From Adhaeretor mobilis (GTDB taxonomy: Bacteria > Planctomycetota > Planctomycetia > Pirellulales > Lacipirellulaceae), in NCBI RefSeq assembly GCF_007741515.1, contig NZ_CP036263.1, forward strand, positions 5,932,860-5,996,859: DNA of 64,000 nucleotides, in the 5' to 3' direction. The notes beneath the pieces were generated by a model. That model did not search any database. It was not told where the DNA came from and worked only from the letters and a program-made list of their open reading frames with translations. The translations under genes and the position numbers were made by a program. Below, one piece after another: positions 1 through 7,899 of the stretch (within the stretch, counting starts at the first letter, position 1; each line of letters begins with the position of its first letter).

Positions 1-1
1 G

Positions 2-679
2 GGGGCGGAAGTCTCACCGTTAAGTTCATTCTTGTTCACCCTGGGATCACCACCTAACTTCGGTGTCAACGTATCGGTGAACGATGCTGTGGCCGATGTT
101 ACGACCCTTACTCCACCGGCAACCTTGACGATGCTCCCCACCGGTGCGATTCGCTATGAGTTCGATGCCTCGGCGTTCATTATCACGCTCAACCAAGGAA
201 CGGTTGTTTCTACCGGAGCGGTCAACGATACCATCGACTTGGCGGACACACCGGTTATCGGGAACGCATCGCCAGGTACGTTGGGCCAGATCACTTTTAC
301 GCCCAACGGCATGTCGGGATCGCTAACCATGATCGACGCCTTCTTGGAGTTACCTGTGCAGTTCATCGAAGACGTCGATGTCGACGGGCAAATCGTGACG
401 CTTGATGTCGAGGGCGATATCTTCGCCAACAGTAGCTTCCTGCTGGACCTGACGGGCAGCACGGCTGATACCGAACCCGATGGCGATGTCGATGGCGCAG
501 ACTTCCTGTCGCTGCAAGTGAACAACCCCTCGCTGATCCCGACTTGGCAGACGGAGTACGGCCAAGGAGCCCTCGTCTCCTCAGTGTATTCTTCGACTGG
601 GGCCGTACCTGAACCCACGTCTTTGGCACTACTATTGCTTGCGGCAGTGATGAGCCAAGTAGGCCGTAACAAGCTTTAG
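2..679 (+). CDS. PEP-CTERM surface protein with dockerin-like stretch, 5'-truncated by window edge
   Basis: The reading frame is open to the first base of the window, so the start codon and any signal peptide lie outside; 225 residues are visible. The N-terminal part resembles a beta-rich exported domain but I do not recognise a family. Near the C-terminus is an Asp-rich stretch (DGDVDGADFLSLQ), like a single dockerin-type calcium loop. It is followed by VPEP, about 14 hydrophobic residues and a basic tail ending RNKL, which is the PEP-CTERM signal recognised by exosortases in Gram-negative bacteria and normally removed during surface sorting. The internal TTG at 32 is not needed as a start. 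Function unknown; the sorting signal is clear. Confidence 0.85.
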   Translation, partial: GAEVSPLSSFLFTLGSPPNFGVNVSVNDAVADVTTLTPPATLTMLPTGAIRYEFDASAFIITLNQGTVVSTGAVNDTIDLADTPVIGNASPGTLGQITFTPNGMSGSLTMIDAFLELPVQFIEDVDVDGQIVTLDVEGDIFANSSFLLDLTGSTADTEPDGDVDGADFLSLQVNNPSLIPTWQTEYGQGALVSSVYSSTGAVPEPTSLALLLLAAVMSQVGRNKL

Positions 680-757
680 CGCGGTTACGGCAATGCAATG
701 CTTACTTCAAGTTCAGTGAGTGTTTGCGGCATCGCCACAATGTTGCGCACCTTGCTC

Positions 758-945
758 AAGCACGCTAGCCGTCGCCGCGAGCGGCGCCGTGCGTGTGAAA
801 AGAATGCCCGATTGTCAGATGTGAAAAACCGGGCGAGCAGCGCGGCATCGGGACGATGCCGGCGAACGATTGATTGCTAGCAGAATGTGTCAGCAACAAT
901 TCTCTGCCGGCAAACTTATCTGCTGCAATGGCGCATTGCTTGTTA
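758..945. repeat. Intergenic repeat copy A (about 190 bp), upstream of metzincin gene
   Basis: This block matches 2861-3047 over almost its whole length, with scattered substitutions and about one single-base indel. It starts aagcacgct(a/g)gccgtcgccg and contains two GC-rich self-complementary sections, around gcgagcggcgcc and around ggcatcgggacgatgcc. Both copies precede a plus-strand PEP-CTERM gene, about 190 bp and 130 bp before the start codon. No significant ORF is shared on the plus strand; a minus-strand frame is conserved in part, which may be only a consequence of the duplication. Confidence 0.85.
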
Positions 946-1015
946 CGGTCTACGAAGTCCGTTTGAGTAAAAACCGATCGACTTTGCACTATTTCTGTAA
1001 ATTCTAGCCGGATGC

Positions 1016-1044
1016 TTGACTCGGTAATTGGCGATAACTAGGCT
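1016..1044 (+). promoter_or_regulatory. Candidate sigma-70 promoter for the metzincin gene
   Basis: TTGACT at 1016-1021 matches the -35 consensus well. A 17-base spacer leads to TAGGCT at 1039-1044, a poor -10. The site lies about 90 bases upstream of the ATG at 1135, inside the stretch between repeat copy A and the gene. It is a pattern match only. Confidence 0.25.
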
Positions 1045-1134
1045 AACAATTCCTAAATAGCGGGATTTTCCTCCTTCTCGGCATGGGCAGGGTCGGAGGA
1101 AGGTCTGCGTCATACTTGAGAATCGAGCAGCCTA

Positions 1135-2544
1135 ATGAAATCGCATGTTTTCCATCGCTTTGCGATGGCCTTGGTCGCCAGTGCCTTACTGGTAAGCTCC
1201 CCACTAGCCCAGGCTACAACGCTTCAAGACAGCGTGCCGGTCCTCAGCAGCCGACCTGGTGCTGCCTATACCATCTATCTGGACCCGTCGGGCTTTGCCT
1301 ACGACGGCGACTGGATCGGCGAAACGCCGGGCACGAATCTCGGCTTTCGCGACGCCCCTCCCGGAGACACGTTTACCGCCAGTGACCAGGACGCGATCAG
1401 CGCCATGTGGGCCGCGATGGCCAACCAGTACCGCTCGTTCGATGTCAACGTCACCACGGTCGACCCCGCCGCCGCCCTCGTCAACCCCGCCGACACTCAA
1501 GCGGACAACGACCTCGTTCGCAAAGACTTCTACGACTCGCAGGCCCGCATGATGCACACCGTCATCGGCCCTCCCGGCAACGCCGGGTGGCAGGGTTCGG
1601 CCGACGGCCTCGCGGGCCTGAACGTGATCGACTCCGTCGCCGCCGCCGGCAGCGGCGAGCACACCAACTGGATGTTCTCCCAGGACGTCAACAACGGCGA
1701 CGACGTCCAGGACGGAACCTACATCGGCAACATCTCCTCCCACGAAGGCGGCCACACCTTCGGGCTCCAGCACCAGGGCGACTTCACCGCCGGCGGGTTG
1801 GTCAACGAATACAGCAACGGCGACACCAACCCTGGCCCCGGCAGTTACGTTCCCACCATGGGCAACGCCAGCGGCCGTCAACGTGTCGCCTTCCGCGTCG
1901 GTACCGCCCACGACGACAACGACGACCCGTTCCAACAGAACGATGTCGCCGTTATCGCAGGTAACGCAGGCATGACCTTTGCCGACAGCGGCATCGGCCA
2001 CAGCTTCATCACCGCCACCGACCTGCCCATCACCGGCGATATCGTCGATGTCAACGACCCCTTGCACCGCGGACAGATCAACCCGATCGACCAAGGCGGC
2101 GGCACGTTCGACCCCATTGGTTTCGATAAGTACACGGCCGACTACTTCTCTTTCCAGACTGACGGCATCAATCCTATCACTCTCACACTTCACAACGGCA
2201 ACGACTTGCTGACCCCCGGCGTCGCCGACAACGGCGCGACACTCCGTGGATTTCTTGAAATCTATGACAGCTCATTGGCTTCCCTCGCCACGGGCACTGA
2301 ATCCGTCGATACGCTCTCAACGACGTATACCGGCACCCTCGCCGCTGGCATGTACTTCGCCCAGATCAGCAGCTTCGGTGGACACACCGAGGACTCGATC
2401 TACGACGCAGCTCAGTACTACGACATGGGCGGATACTTCCTCACGGGGTCCGGCTTCGCGTTGATTCCTGAGCCTGCCACTGGCAGCCTGATCCTCGTGT
2501 CGTTTGCTTTTTGCGTCTTCAGACGTGGTCGTCGGAGCGTGTGA
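1135..2544 (+). CDS. Metzincin-type zinc metalloprotease-like PEP-CTERM protein
   Basis: The 469-residue product has a signal peptide (residues 1-27, ending AQA). It carries the metzincin zinc signature HEGGHTFGLQH at residues 203-213: three His ligands and catalytic Glu204. About 30 residues later YVPTMG contains Met242, placed like the Met-turn of metzincins. The C-terminal half has beta-sandwich-like sequence and then IPEP, a hydrophobic segment and FRRGRRSV, a PEP-CTERM tail. This predicts an exported protease sorted to the cell surface through the exosortase pathway. The zinc motif and tail are seen; proteolysis is inferred from family knowledge, and the substrate is unknown. A hairpin terminator follows at 2604-2635. 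An antisense ORF spanning much of the gene is a GC-bias shadow. Confidence 0.88.
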   Translation: MKSHVFHRFAMALVASALLVSSPLAQATTLQDSVPVLSSRPGAAYTIYLDPSGFAYDGDWIGETPGTNLGFRDAPPGDTFTASDQDAISAMWAAMANQYRSFDVNVTTVDPAAALVNPADTQADNDLVRKDFYDSQARMMHTVIGPPGNAGWQGSADGLAGLNVIDSVAAAGSGEHTNWMFSQDVNNGDDVQDGTYIGNISSHEGGHTFGLQHQGDFTAGGLVNEYSNGDTNPGPGSYVPTMGNASGRQRVAFRVGTAHDDNDDPFQQNDVAVIAGNAGMTFADSGIGHSFITATDLPITGDIVDVNDPLHRGQINPIDQGGGTFDPIGFDKYTADYFSFQTDGINPITLTLHNGNDLLTPGVADNGATLRGFLEIYDSSLASLATGTESVDTLSTTYTGTLAAGMYFAQISSFGGHTEDSIYDAAQYYDMGGYFLTGSGFALIPEPATGSLILVSFAFCVFRRGRRSV

Positions 2545-2603
2545 GTTTCCGACCTAGCAACTTCGCCATGAAGCTGTTCGCTTTTCAACGGCTTTGAACT
2601 ACA

Positions 2604-2635
2604 AAACCCCCGACCTTCATAGGTCGGGGGTTTTT
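2604..2635 (+). terminator. Rho-independent terminator after metzincin gene
   Basis: A near-perfect GC-rich stem (ccccgacct / aggtcgggg) closes a four-base loop (tcat) and is followed by ttttt, 60 bases after the stop codon of the protease gene. It is one of the two cleanest intrinsic terminators in the window. Confidence 0.9.
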
Positions 2636-2860
2636 GCTTTTGGTACCTGCAGCGCCCAGAGCAAATTCGGCGTTGAAACCGCCAACAACATGGCATGAGC
2701 CTTGCTCAATAATGAGGGGCTCTTCTCCCTCGACCCCGAGCCTTCGACGCTTCACCTAGTACTAGGTGCGTTCTCGCTCCTAAACCTGTGCAAGCGTAAC
2801 TAGCCCTCAGCGCAACTCACTTCAAGAATTCAAACTTCGCTAATGAGCGCTCCAAGTTCA

Positions 2861-3047
2861 AAGCACGCTGGCCGTCGCCGCGAGCGGCGCCGTGCGTGTG
2901 AAAAGAATGCCTGGGTGTGAGAAGTGACGAACCCTGTGAGCAGCGCGGCATCGGGACGATGCCGGCGAGCGATCGATTGCTAGCAGATCGTGTCACCAAC
3001 AATCCTCTGCCGGCGATTTCACTACAACAATGACGCGTTGCGTGTAT
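2861..3047. repeat. Intergenic repeat copy B (about 190 bp), upstream of sugar dehydrogenase gene
   Basis: Second copy of the block at 758-945, same orientation, about 2.1 kb downstream. The first 50 bases and the section around gcagcgcggcatcgggac are nearly identical between the copies; the section between them has diverged more. It ends about 130 bp before the start codon at 3174. Confidence 0.85.
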
Positions 3048-3102
3048 TGTGGCGTGAATGCATTTGTTCGAACGAACTCAAGTTTTCGCCTCTGAATTCG
3101 GC

Positions 3103-3108
3103 TATACT
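3103..3108 (+). promoter_or_regulatory. Candidate -10 element for the sugar dehydrogenase gene
   Basis: TATACT at 3103-3108 is a good -10 hexamer, 65 bases upstream of the start codon and just after repeat copy B. The expected -35 position (aagttt) is weak, so this is tentative. Confidence 0.25.
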
Positions 3109-3173
3109 GGGCAGAACGGAACATCACGCTCGCGCCGGCACCGCGGGCATTCTACGAGAAGAGGGAGAACGTC

Positions 3174-5414
3174 ATGCTGCGCACCTTACTAATATCCATA
3201 GAGAGTTTTGTATTCTCCGCGACGCTTGCCATGACGTTGGCACAATCGACCGTCGCCCAAACTAGCACCGTCCGTGTTGCTTCGGGGCTCACGCTACCGC
3301 TGTATGCCGGCGCTCCGGCAGGCGACACAGAACGGCTGTTTATTGCCGAGCAGTATCACAACTCAGACGATGCTCGCATCAAGATTCTCGATCTCACGAC
3401 CGGCGTGGTTCAAGCGACGCCATTCATTGAGCTCACCGGCCTAGCAACCGGCGGCGAGCAAGGGCTGCTCGGCGTGGCGTTCGACCCCGACTATGCCAAC
3501 AATGGCCATTTCTATGTGAACGTGACGACCGATGCTGGCAGCGGCGATACGCATATCCGTCGCTATACTGCCGACGGTCCCAACCCATTAACTGCTACGA
3601 GTGCAAGCCTCAGCAGCCAGCATGAAATCCTTTCCTTCAATCAACCACAAGGCAATCACAATGGCGGCTGGATTGGGTTTAGTCCCAATGATGATCATCT
3701 CTACATCGCCACCGGCGACGGCGGAAGCGGAAACGACAGCGGCACAGGACATACCGCAAACATCGGCAATGCCCAAGACATTACCAACAACTTGCTAGGT
3801 AAAATGCTGCGCGTGGATGTGAACGGGGACGATTTTATCGGCGACGCGACGCGCAATTACGCAGTGCCTGCCGACAACCCTTTCGTGAATGCCACGGGTG
3901 ACGACGAAATTTGGTCCTACGGCTTACGAAACCCATACCGGTCGAGCTTCGACCGCGCGACAGGCGATCTGTGGATCGGCGACGTCGGTCAGGGGCAACG
4001 CGAAGAAGTCGATTACCAGCCTGCCGATAGTACCGGCGGCGAGAACTACGGTTGGCGTCTCCGCGAAGGCGACATCGCAACCCCCGGAGTTGGCGGTCCT
4101 AAGCCGCCTGGCAATGTCGATCCGATCCACGACTACACGCGCGGAAACGGCGCACTGCAGGGGACCACAGTTATAGGTGGTCATGTTTACCGAGGCCCCG
4201 TTGAGCACTTCCAAGGACACTACCTATTCTCAGATATCGGCTCCGGCAATATTTGGAAGCTTGACCCCGACGCGATTGACCCGAGCGCCTCGGTCACGCG
4301 TATCAACAACGACCTCACGCCCGATGCCGGCTCGCTCAGTCAGATTAGCTCTTTCGGCGAAGACGATGCTGGTAATCTCTATCTAACTGCCCGGGGTGGT
4401 AACGTTTTCCGAGTTACCAGCGCTTCGCAGGACGCCATCTGGAACGGCGACGACGCAGGTGCGGGCGCTGTTGGAAACGGTACGACCTGGGTTTCCGACG
4501 CGAATTGGACGCGTGGCGATACTGTCGATCAAGCGATTGTAACCGAAGACCACGCCATCTTTGCGGCAGGCTCCTCGCAATCAACCATCAACCTGGGGAA
4601 CGACCGCACCGTTTCCGCCGTGACGTTTCAGGCGGACTACACGCTGACAGACTTTCAGCTCACAGTACTCTCAGGAAACATCACCGTCGATTCAGGCGTG
4701 ACAGCCACGATTGAAGCAACCCTCGCAGCGGACTCCACCAATCACAGCTTACGAAAACTTGGCGGAGGCACGCTTTTGGTCAACGGTTTAGCCGGACAAG
4801 TGGCCGTAAAAGCGGGCACGCTGGGGGGCCAGGGGACAATGTCGCATCTGACCGTACAAGCCGGCGGCACCGTGGCACCGGGAACAACGGACTTCCCTAC
4901 CGGGCAACTCACCGTGCAGGATTCGTTCACCATGGTCGAAGGCGCAACGCTGGCCGTGGAAATCGGTGGGACAAGTGCGGTCGAAGATTACGACCTGCTT
5001 GCGGTTACTGGTACTGCGGCGATTGATGGCACGCTCGATGTCTCATTCATCGACGGCTTTCAACCAAGCGCAGGCGATGCGTTCACTTTCCTGAACGCAG
5101 AAAGTCTCGTCGGCGAGTTTGACAGTGTCACGATTCCATCCATCGCCGGCCAACTCGTGGGCTTCATTAGCCTGGGAGTCAACACGGCCGAGTTGATCGT
5201 CACCTTCGGCGCCGATTTCGACCGCGACCTGGATGTCGATGGCGCTGATCTCCTGGCTATTCAACTTGCAGACCCGTCGCTCGTACCCCTTTGGCAAGAC
5301 CAGTATGGTAACGATGCCAGTGCGTTGGCAGCGGCGGAACAAGTGCCTGAGCCAGCTACTGGGTTGTTGCTGCTTGCAAGTCTTGCGTTGGCCCCACTAA
5401 GGCGTAAGCCCTGA
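3174..5414 (+). CDS. Glucose/sorbosone dehydrogenase-type beta-propeller with dockerin-like stretch and PEP-CTERM
   Basis: The product has 746 residues. A signal peptide (1-29) leads into a six-bladed propeller of the PQQ-dependent soluble aldose sugar dehydrogenase family (about 33-415). Family hallmarks are GGEQGLLG (93-100), NHNGG with the expected catalytic His162, and YGLRNPYR. Residues 420-680 look like autotransporter-associated beta-strand repeats (GGGTLLVNG, GGTVAPG). Then come a dockerin-like stretch (DFDRDLDVDGADLL) and VPEP with a hydrophobic tail ending RRKP. The start is supported by the Shine-Dalgarno GAGGGAG. It predicts a surface-sorted sugar or aldehyde oxidase. Substrate and PQQ use are inferred. 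Confidence 0.88.
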   Translation: MLRTLLISIESFVFSATLAMTLAQSTVAQTSTVRVASGLTLPLYAGAPAGDTERLFIAEQYHNSDDARIKILDLTTGVVQATPFIELTGLATGGEQGLLGVAFDPDYANNGHFYVNVTTDAGSGDTHIRRYTADGPNPLTATSASLSSQHEILSFNQPQGNHNGGWIGFSPNDDHLYIATGDGGSGNDSGTGHTANIGNAQDITNNLLGKMLRVDVNGDDFIGDATRNYAVPADNPFVNATGDDEIWSYGLRNPYRSSFDRATGDLWIGDVGQGQREEVDYQPADSTGGENYGWRLREGDIATPGVGGPKPPGNVDPIHDYTRGNGALQGTTVIGGHVYRGPVEHFQGHYLFSDIGSGNIWKLDPDAIDPSASVTRINNDLTPDAGSLSQISSFGEDDAGNLYLTARGGNVFRVTSASQDAIWNGDDAGAGAVGNGTTWVSDANWTRGDTVDQAIVTEDHAIFAAGSSQSTINLGNDRTVSAVTFQADYTLTDFQLTVLSGNITVDSGVTATIEATLAADSTNHSLRKLGGGTLLVNGLAGQVAVKAGTLGGQGTMSHLTVQAGGTVAPGTTDFPTGQLTVQDSFTMVEGATLAVEIGGTSAVEDYDLLAVTGTAAIDGTLDVSFIDGFQPSAGDAFTFLNAESLVGEFDSVTIPSIAGQLVGFISLGVNTAELIVTFGADFDRDLDVDGADLLAIQLADPSLVPLWQDQYGNDASALAAAEQVPEPATGLLLLASLALAPLRRKP

Positions 5415-6071
5415 GAGGTCTTGAACTTGGGCCGCGGCGAAGCTGCAATGCGTAGCTTCCGCGTCGCATGCTAGTTTTGATGGGTAGGCAAACCCCATGC
5501 AAACAATGTTGAACCCCAGAGCGGTGTTATCAAAGTTGGGGAGAGCCCAGCGCGGCTGGTTGCCGCAACCAAGGTTAGTTTCACTCAAAGGCGCAAAGTA
5601 GATAAGTTTCGTATTCTCTGCGTCCTGGCATTTACACATGAGCCTCCTCTCTTGGCCCGGAGGGTCACTACACCCCTAGCCGGTGTCGTCAGACACCGCA
5701 GCACTCCATCATTTCTATTTTAGACCCGCAGGGTCGACACATTTCGACTCTTTGTGCCTGCCCTCTGGGCGTACTTGTCATGCTTTGCGTCATTAGCGCC
5801 TCTGCGTGGTGTTAGTCCTTTGCTGGTTTAGAGTTAAGCAGTATTGCCTCGAACGATGTCAGAATAATTTGCGCAAGCTACAAAACTTTGAACTGTTAGT
5901 AGCACGGAGGAAAACTAGACGGGATTGACAAGATCAACAGGATGGAAATCCAGTTAATCCTGGTCATCCTGTCTAGTTTTTCTTTGCGTCCTTTGTGCCC
6001 TTTGCGGTTCATCAAGTTTCTGCCGTGGGGTTGCCTACCCACCACAAGTTGAGAAGCGCCGTCCAATTCAA
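5415..6071. repeat. Gene-free stretch with several dispersed inverted repeats
   Basis: No gene is evident. A hairpin cggtgtcgtcagacaccg lies at 5681-5698. At 5911-5980 is a long inverted repeat whose outer arms aaaactagac / gtctagtttt are perfect and whose inner arms carry the motifs ggattgacaagatcaacaggatg and its complement-like partner. It belongs to the same family as 50343-50411 and 51215-51324. Immediately after it, about 5983-6010 (ctttgcgtcctttgtgccc), lies a half-copy of the cttcgtg/ctttgtg repeat family seen at 19493 and 40368. Confidence 0.7.
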
Positions 6072-6308
6072 CTACTTCAAGTCTGTCAGATCAGCTCCAT
6101 GGTTGATGTGAAACGCTTGGCCATCGATGACCAGGGCCGGGACTGATATGATTCCCGCGGCTTCTGCCTCTCCGATTCGCTCCTTCGCCTCTCCCAGGTG
6201 GACGATTTCAACGTCGTATCGATTGGTGTCCAGCGATTCGGCGATTTTCTGTTCGGCGGCAACACAAACTGGGCAACCGGCGTGATAGAATGTGGCTGTT
6301 GTGCTCAT
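6072..6308 (-). CDS. Small glutaredoxin/thioredoxin-fold thiol protein
   Basis: The 78-residue protein starts with a beta strand and a CPVC redox motif (Cys12, Cys15), then a helix. VPALVIDG (residues 56-63) contains the cis-Pro typical of the thioredoxin fold, just before the last strand. The length fits a glutaredoxin-like protein. The start is supported by AAGGAAA seven bases upstream. It is divergent from an HxlR-type regulator whose start lies 165 bp away, a common arrangement for regulator and target. Role inferred: thiol/disulfide exchange in the cytoplasm; there is no signal peptide. The specific substrate is unknown. Confidence 0.85.
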   Translation of the reverse strand: MSTTATFYHAGCPVCVAAEQKIAESLDTNRYDVEIVHLGEAKERIGEAEAAGIISVPALVIDGQAFHINHGADLTDLK

Positions 6309-6443
6309 CGTAGGTTTCCTTAGGAACCGATTAATTGTGGATCAGCCCAAATAGGTCTGACCAGAGGGGGCAGCCAGAGTGACTTGCACCGTCTGAGTAC
6401 AATCGTAGTTGCGCGAACCAACCCAACAACTGGGCACTTTTTT

Positions 6444-6456
6444 GTACGGCAGGTAC
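6444..6456. promoter_or_regulatory. Candidate operator between thiol protein and HxlR regulator
   Basis: GTAC, five bases, GTAC forms a symmetric site 17 bases upstream of the regulator start and within the divergent promoter region. It could bind the dimeric HxlR protein, but no second copy was found, so it is only suggestive. Confidence 0.2.
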
Positions 6457-6473
6457 CTTTTGGAAAGGGTCTT

Positions 6474-6800
6474 ATGAACACGGAAGAGCAGACGACCAAC
6501 CGGCCACCTACGGTTGCCGAGATGTTTGAAAAGTGCATCGGCTGCAAATGGACAATGCATGTCCTAGAGCAGATCGCTCAAGGCACCCTCCGACCTGGCG
6601 AGCTTGAGCGCACTGCCGAAGGCTTGACGACCAAAGTGCTCAACGAGCGCTTGGTGAAGCTGGTGCGTTTCGGAATTCTCGAAAAGCAGAGCTTTGCCGA
6701 AGTTCCTCCACGCGTCGAGTATCAGTTCACCCCGTTTGGCGAGCGTTTCCTTGAAGTGCTCAGCCAAATCGAGCTGCTGCAAGAAGAGTTCAAGACTTGA
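6474..6800 (+). CDS. HxlR-family winged-helix transcriptional regulator
   Basis: The product has 108 residues. The fold follows the HxlR pattern: an N-terminal Cys just before a K-W pair (CIGCKW, residues 21-26), a first helix (VLEQIAQG), the recognition region (LTTKVLNERLVKLVRFGILEK) and a wing (PPRVEYQFTPFGE). I chose the ATG at 6474 because ggaaaggg precedes it and the family usually begins about 20 residues before the Cys; an upstream ATG at 6384 lacks support. Cys21 and Cys24 form a CxxC. In YodB/HypR-type members the equivalent first Cys senses electrophiles or disulfide stress. With the divergent thiol protein, a redox role is a reasonable inference. Confidence 0.85.
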   Translation: MNTEEQTTNRPPTVAEMFEKCIGCKWTMHVLEQIAQGTLRPGELERTAEGLTTKVLNERLVKLVRFGILEKQSFAEVPPRVEYQFTPFGERFLEVLSQIELLQEEFKT

Positions 6801-6941
6801 TAACGTGTCGGTGCCTGAAGTGCAGGTGGCAAACCGGGTGTTACCTCTGGTGCTAAGCACCCTGGATAGGACAGAGACAACATGCCCGAGTGGACTGCCT
6901 ACCAGCGGCGCTCTAGGCAGGTGCCGCGAGAAAGAACCGAC

Positions 6942-7541
6942 ATGAAACGCCTTGCCACGCATGACTTGGGCGACGGGCATTTTGTCTCTACGTGCCTGCT
7001 GCCCGAGGAGCTATGGTTTAGCGCCGCAGATTTCGAGGCCCTCTGGCAACTTCGCCCTGCGGAGTTCCCGGAGATCTTCCTGCACGGTCGCACAGTAAAG
7101 CTACCTCGCTGGCAACAGACCTTTGGCGAAGATTATCACTACTCCGGCAAGACCATGCCGGCGCTGCCGGTGCCTGAGCTACTAACGCCGCTCGTCCGCT
7201 GGTGCCAGCAGAACATTCACGACCAGCTCAACGCGCTGCTGCTCAACTGGTACGACGGCGCATTGGGCCACTACATCGGCGCGCACCGCGATTCTACTAA
7301 GCATATGTTCGAAGGCGCGCCAATTGTAACCGTGTCGCTTGGTGAGGAGCGGACATTTCGCTTGCGACCCTGGCGCGGCAAAGGCACCTTCGATTTGCCT
7401 GTGCCTAATCACAGCGTGCTGGTCATGCCGTTCGAAACCAACCGAGCGTGGACACACGAAGTGCCGCGGTTTAACCGGCATCAGGGGAAGCGGATTTCGG
7501 TAACGCTGCGGGCGCTGGGAACCGGGTTAGGGGACTGTTAA
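6942..7541 (+). CDS. AlkB-like 2-oxoglutarate/Fe(II) dioxygenase
   Basis: The 199-residue protein has the AlkB core: NWYDGALGHYIGAHRD (102-117), with iron ligands His115 and Asp117. The third ligand is His172 in THEVP, and the 2-oxoglutarate-binding Arg pair is in RISVTLR (184-190). This family repairs alkylated bases by oxidative demethylation; whether this protein acts on DNA, RNA or protein cannot be told. The start is uncertain: the ATG at 6942 is preceded by gagaaag, whereas an in-frame ATG at 6882 would add 20 residues. The gene follows the HxlR regulator on the same strand, so joint transcription is possible. Confidence 0.87.
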   Translation: MKRLATHDLGDGHFVSTCLLPEELWFSAADFEALWQLRPAEFPEIFLHGRTVKLPRWQQTFGEDYHYSGKTMPALPVPELLTPLVRWCQQNIHDQLNALLLNWYDGALGHYIGAHRDSTKHMFEGAPIVTVSLGEERTFRLRPWRGKGTFDLPVPNHSVLVMPFETNRAWTHEVPRFNRHQGKRISVTLRALGTGLGDC

Positions 7542-7899
7542 GACTTGTGTGTTTTTTTTGCGCTAAGTGGCCAATGCGGGGCACTCAGGGGTTAGATAAA
7601 TTGGTGCCCAAACTGACAGCGGTTTGCACAACCTCTGTCACTTAGCGGGTGATTTCTAATGTCGCCAATCTGCCTCGGCGTTTCTCGCCGAACGCACATA
7701 GCCATATATCTCTAAGGTGCTTCGGACATACTCGCCGACGCAGGTTGGCAAAGCACGGTTTCATGCAATAGGTCGAAGTGCCGCCGCACAGTAGATTCGG
7801 ATGGACCGTAGATTCGTGGGTCAGGCACAATGCTTTAGAGATTCTGCCGGTGAAACATTTCACTGCGTACTGAGCCATTGCTAATGCAATTACATTTAT
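7542..7899. other. Gene-free stretch, no convincing feature
   Basis: A 78-codon minus-strand ORF exists but shows no family signature or ribosome-binding site. The motif cggcgtttctcgccgaacgcac near 7676-7698 resembles a segment around 10409-10430 and may be a diverged repeat. A T-run follows the AlkB-like gene (7552-7560) without a clear stem. Confidence 0.4.

Noticed and set aside
1204..2193. 329-codon minus-strand ORF opposite the metzincin gene
   Set aside because: Its composition (Val/Gly/Asp-rich without motifs) is what the antisense of a GC-rich gene gives; the plus-strand frame has a signal peptide, zinc motif and PEP-CTERM tail.
7642..7878. 78-codon minus-strand ORF
   Set aside because: No ribosome-binding site, no motif; overlaps a possible diverged repeat.
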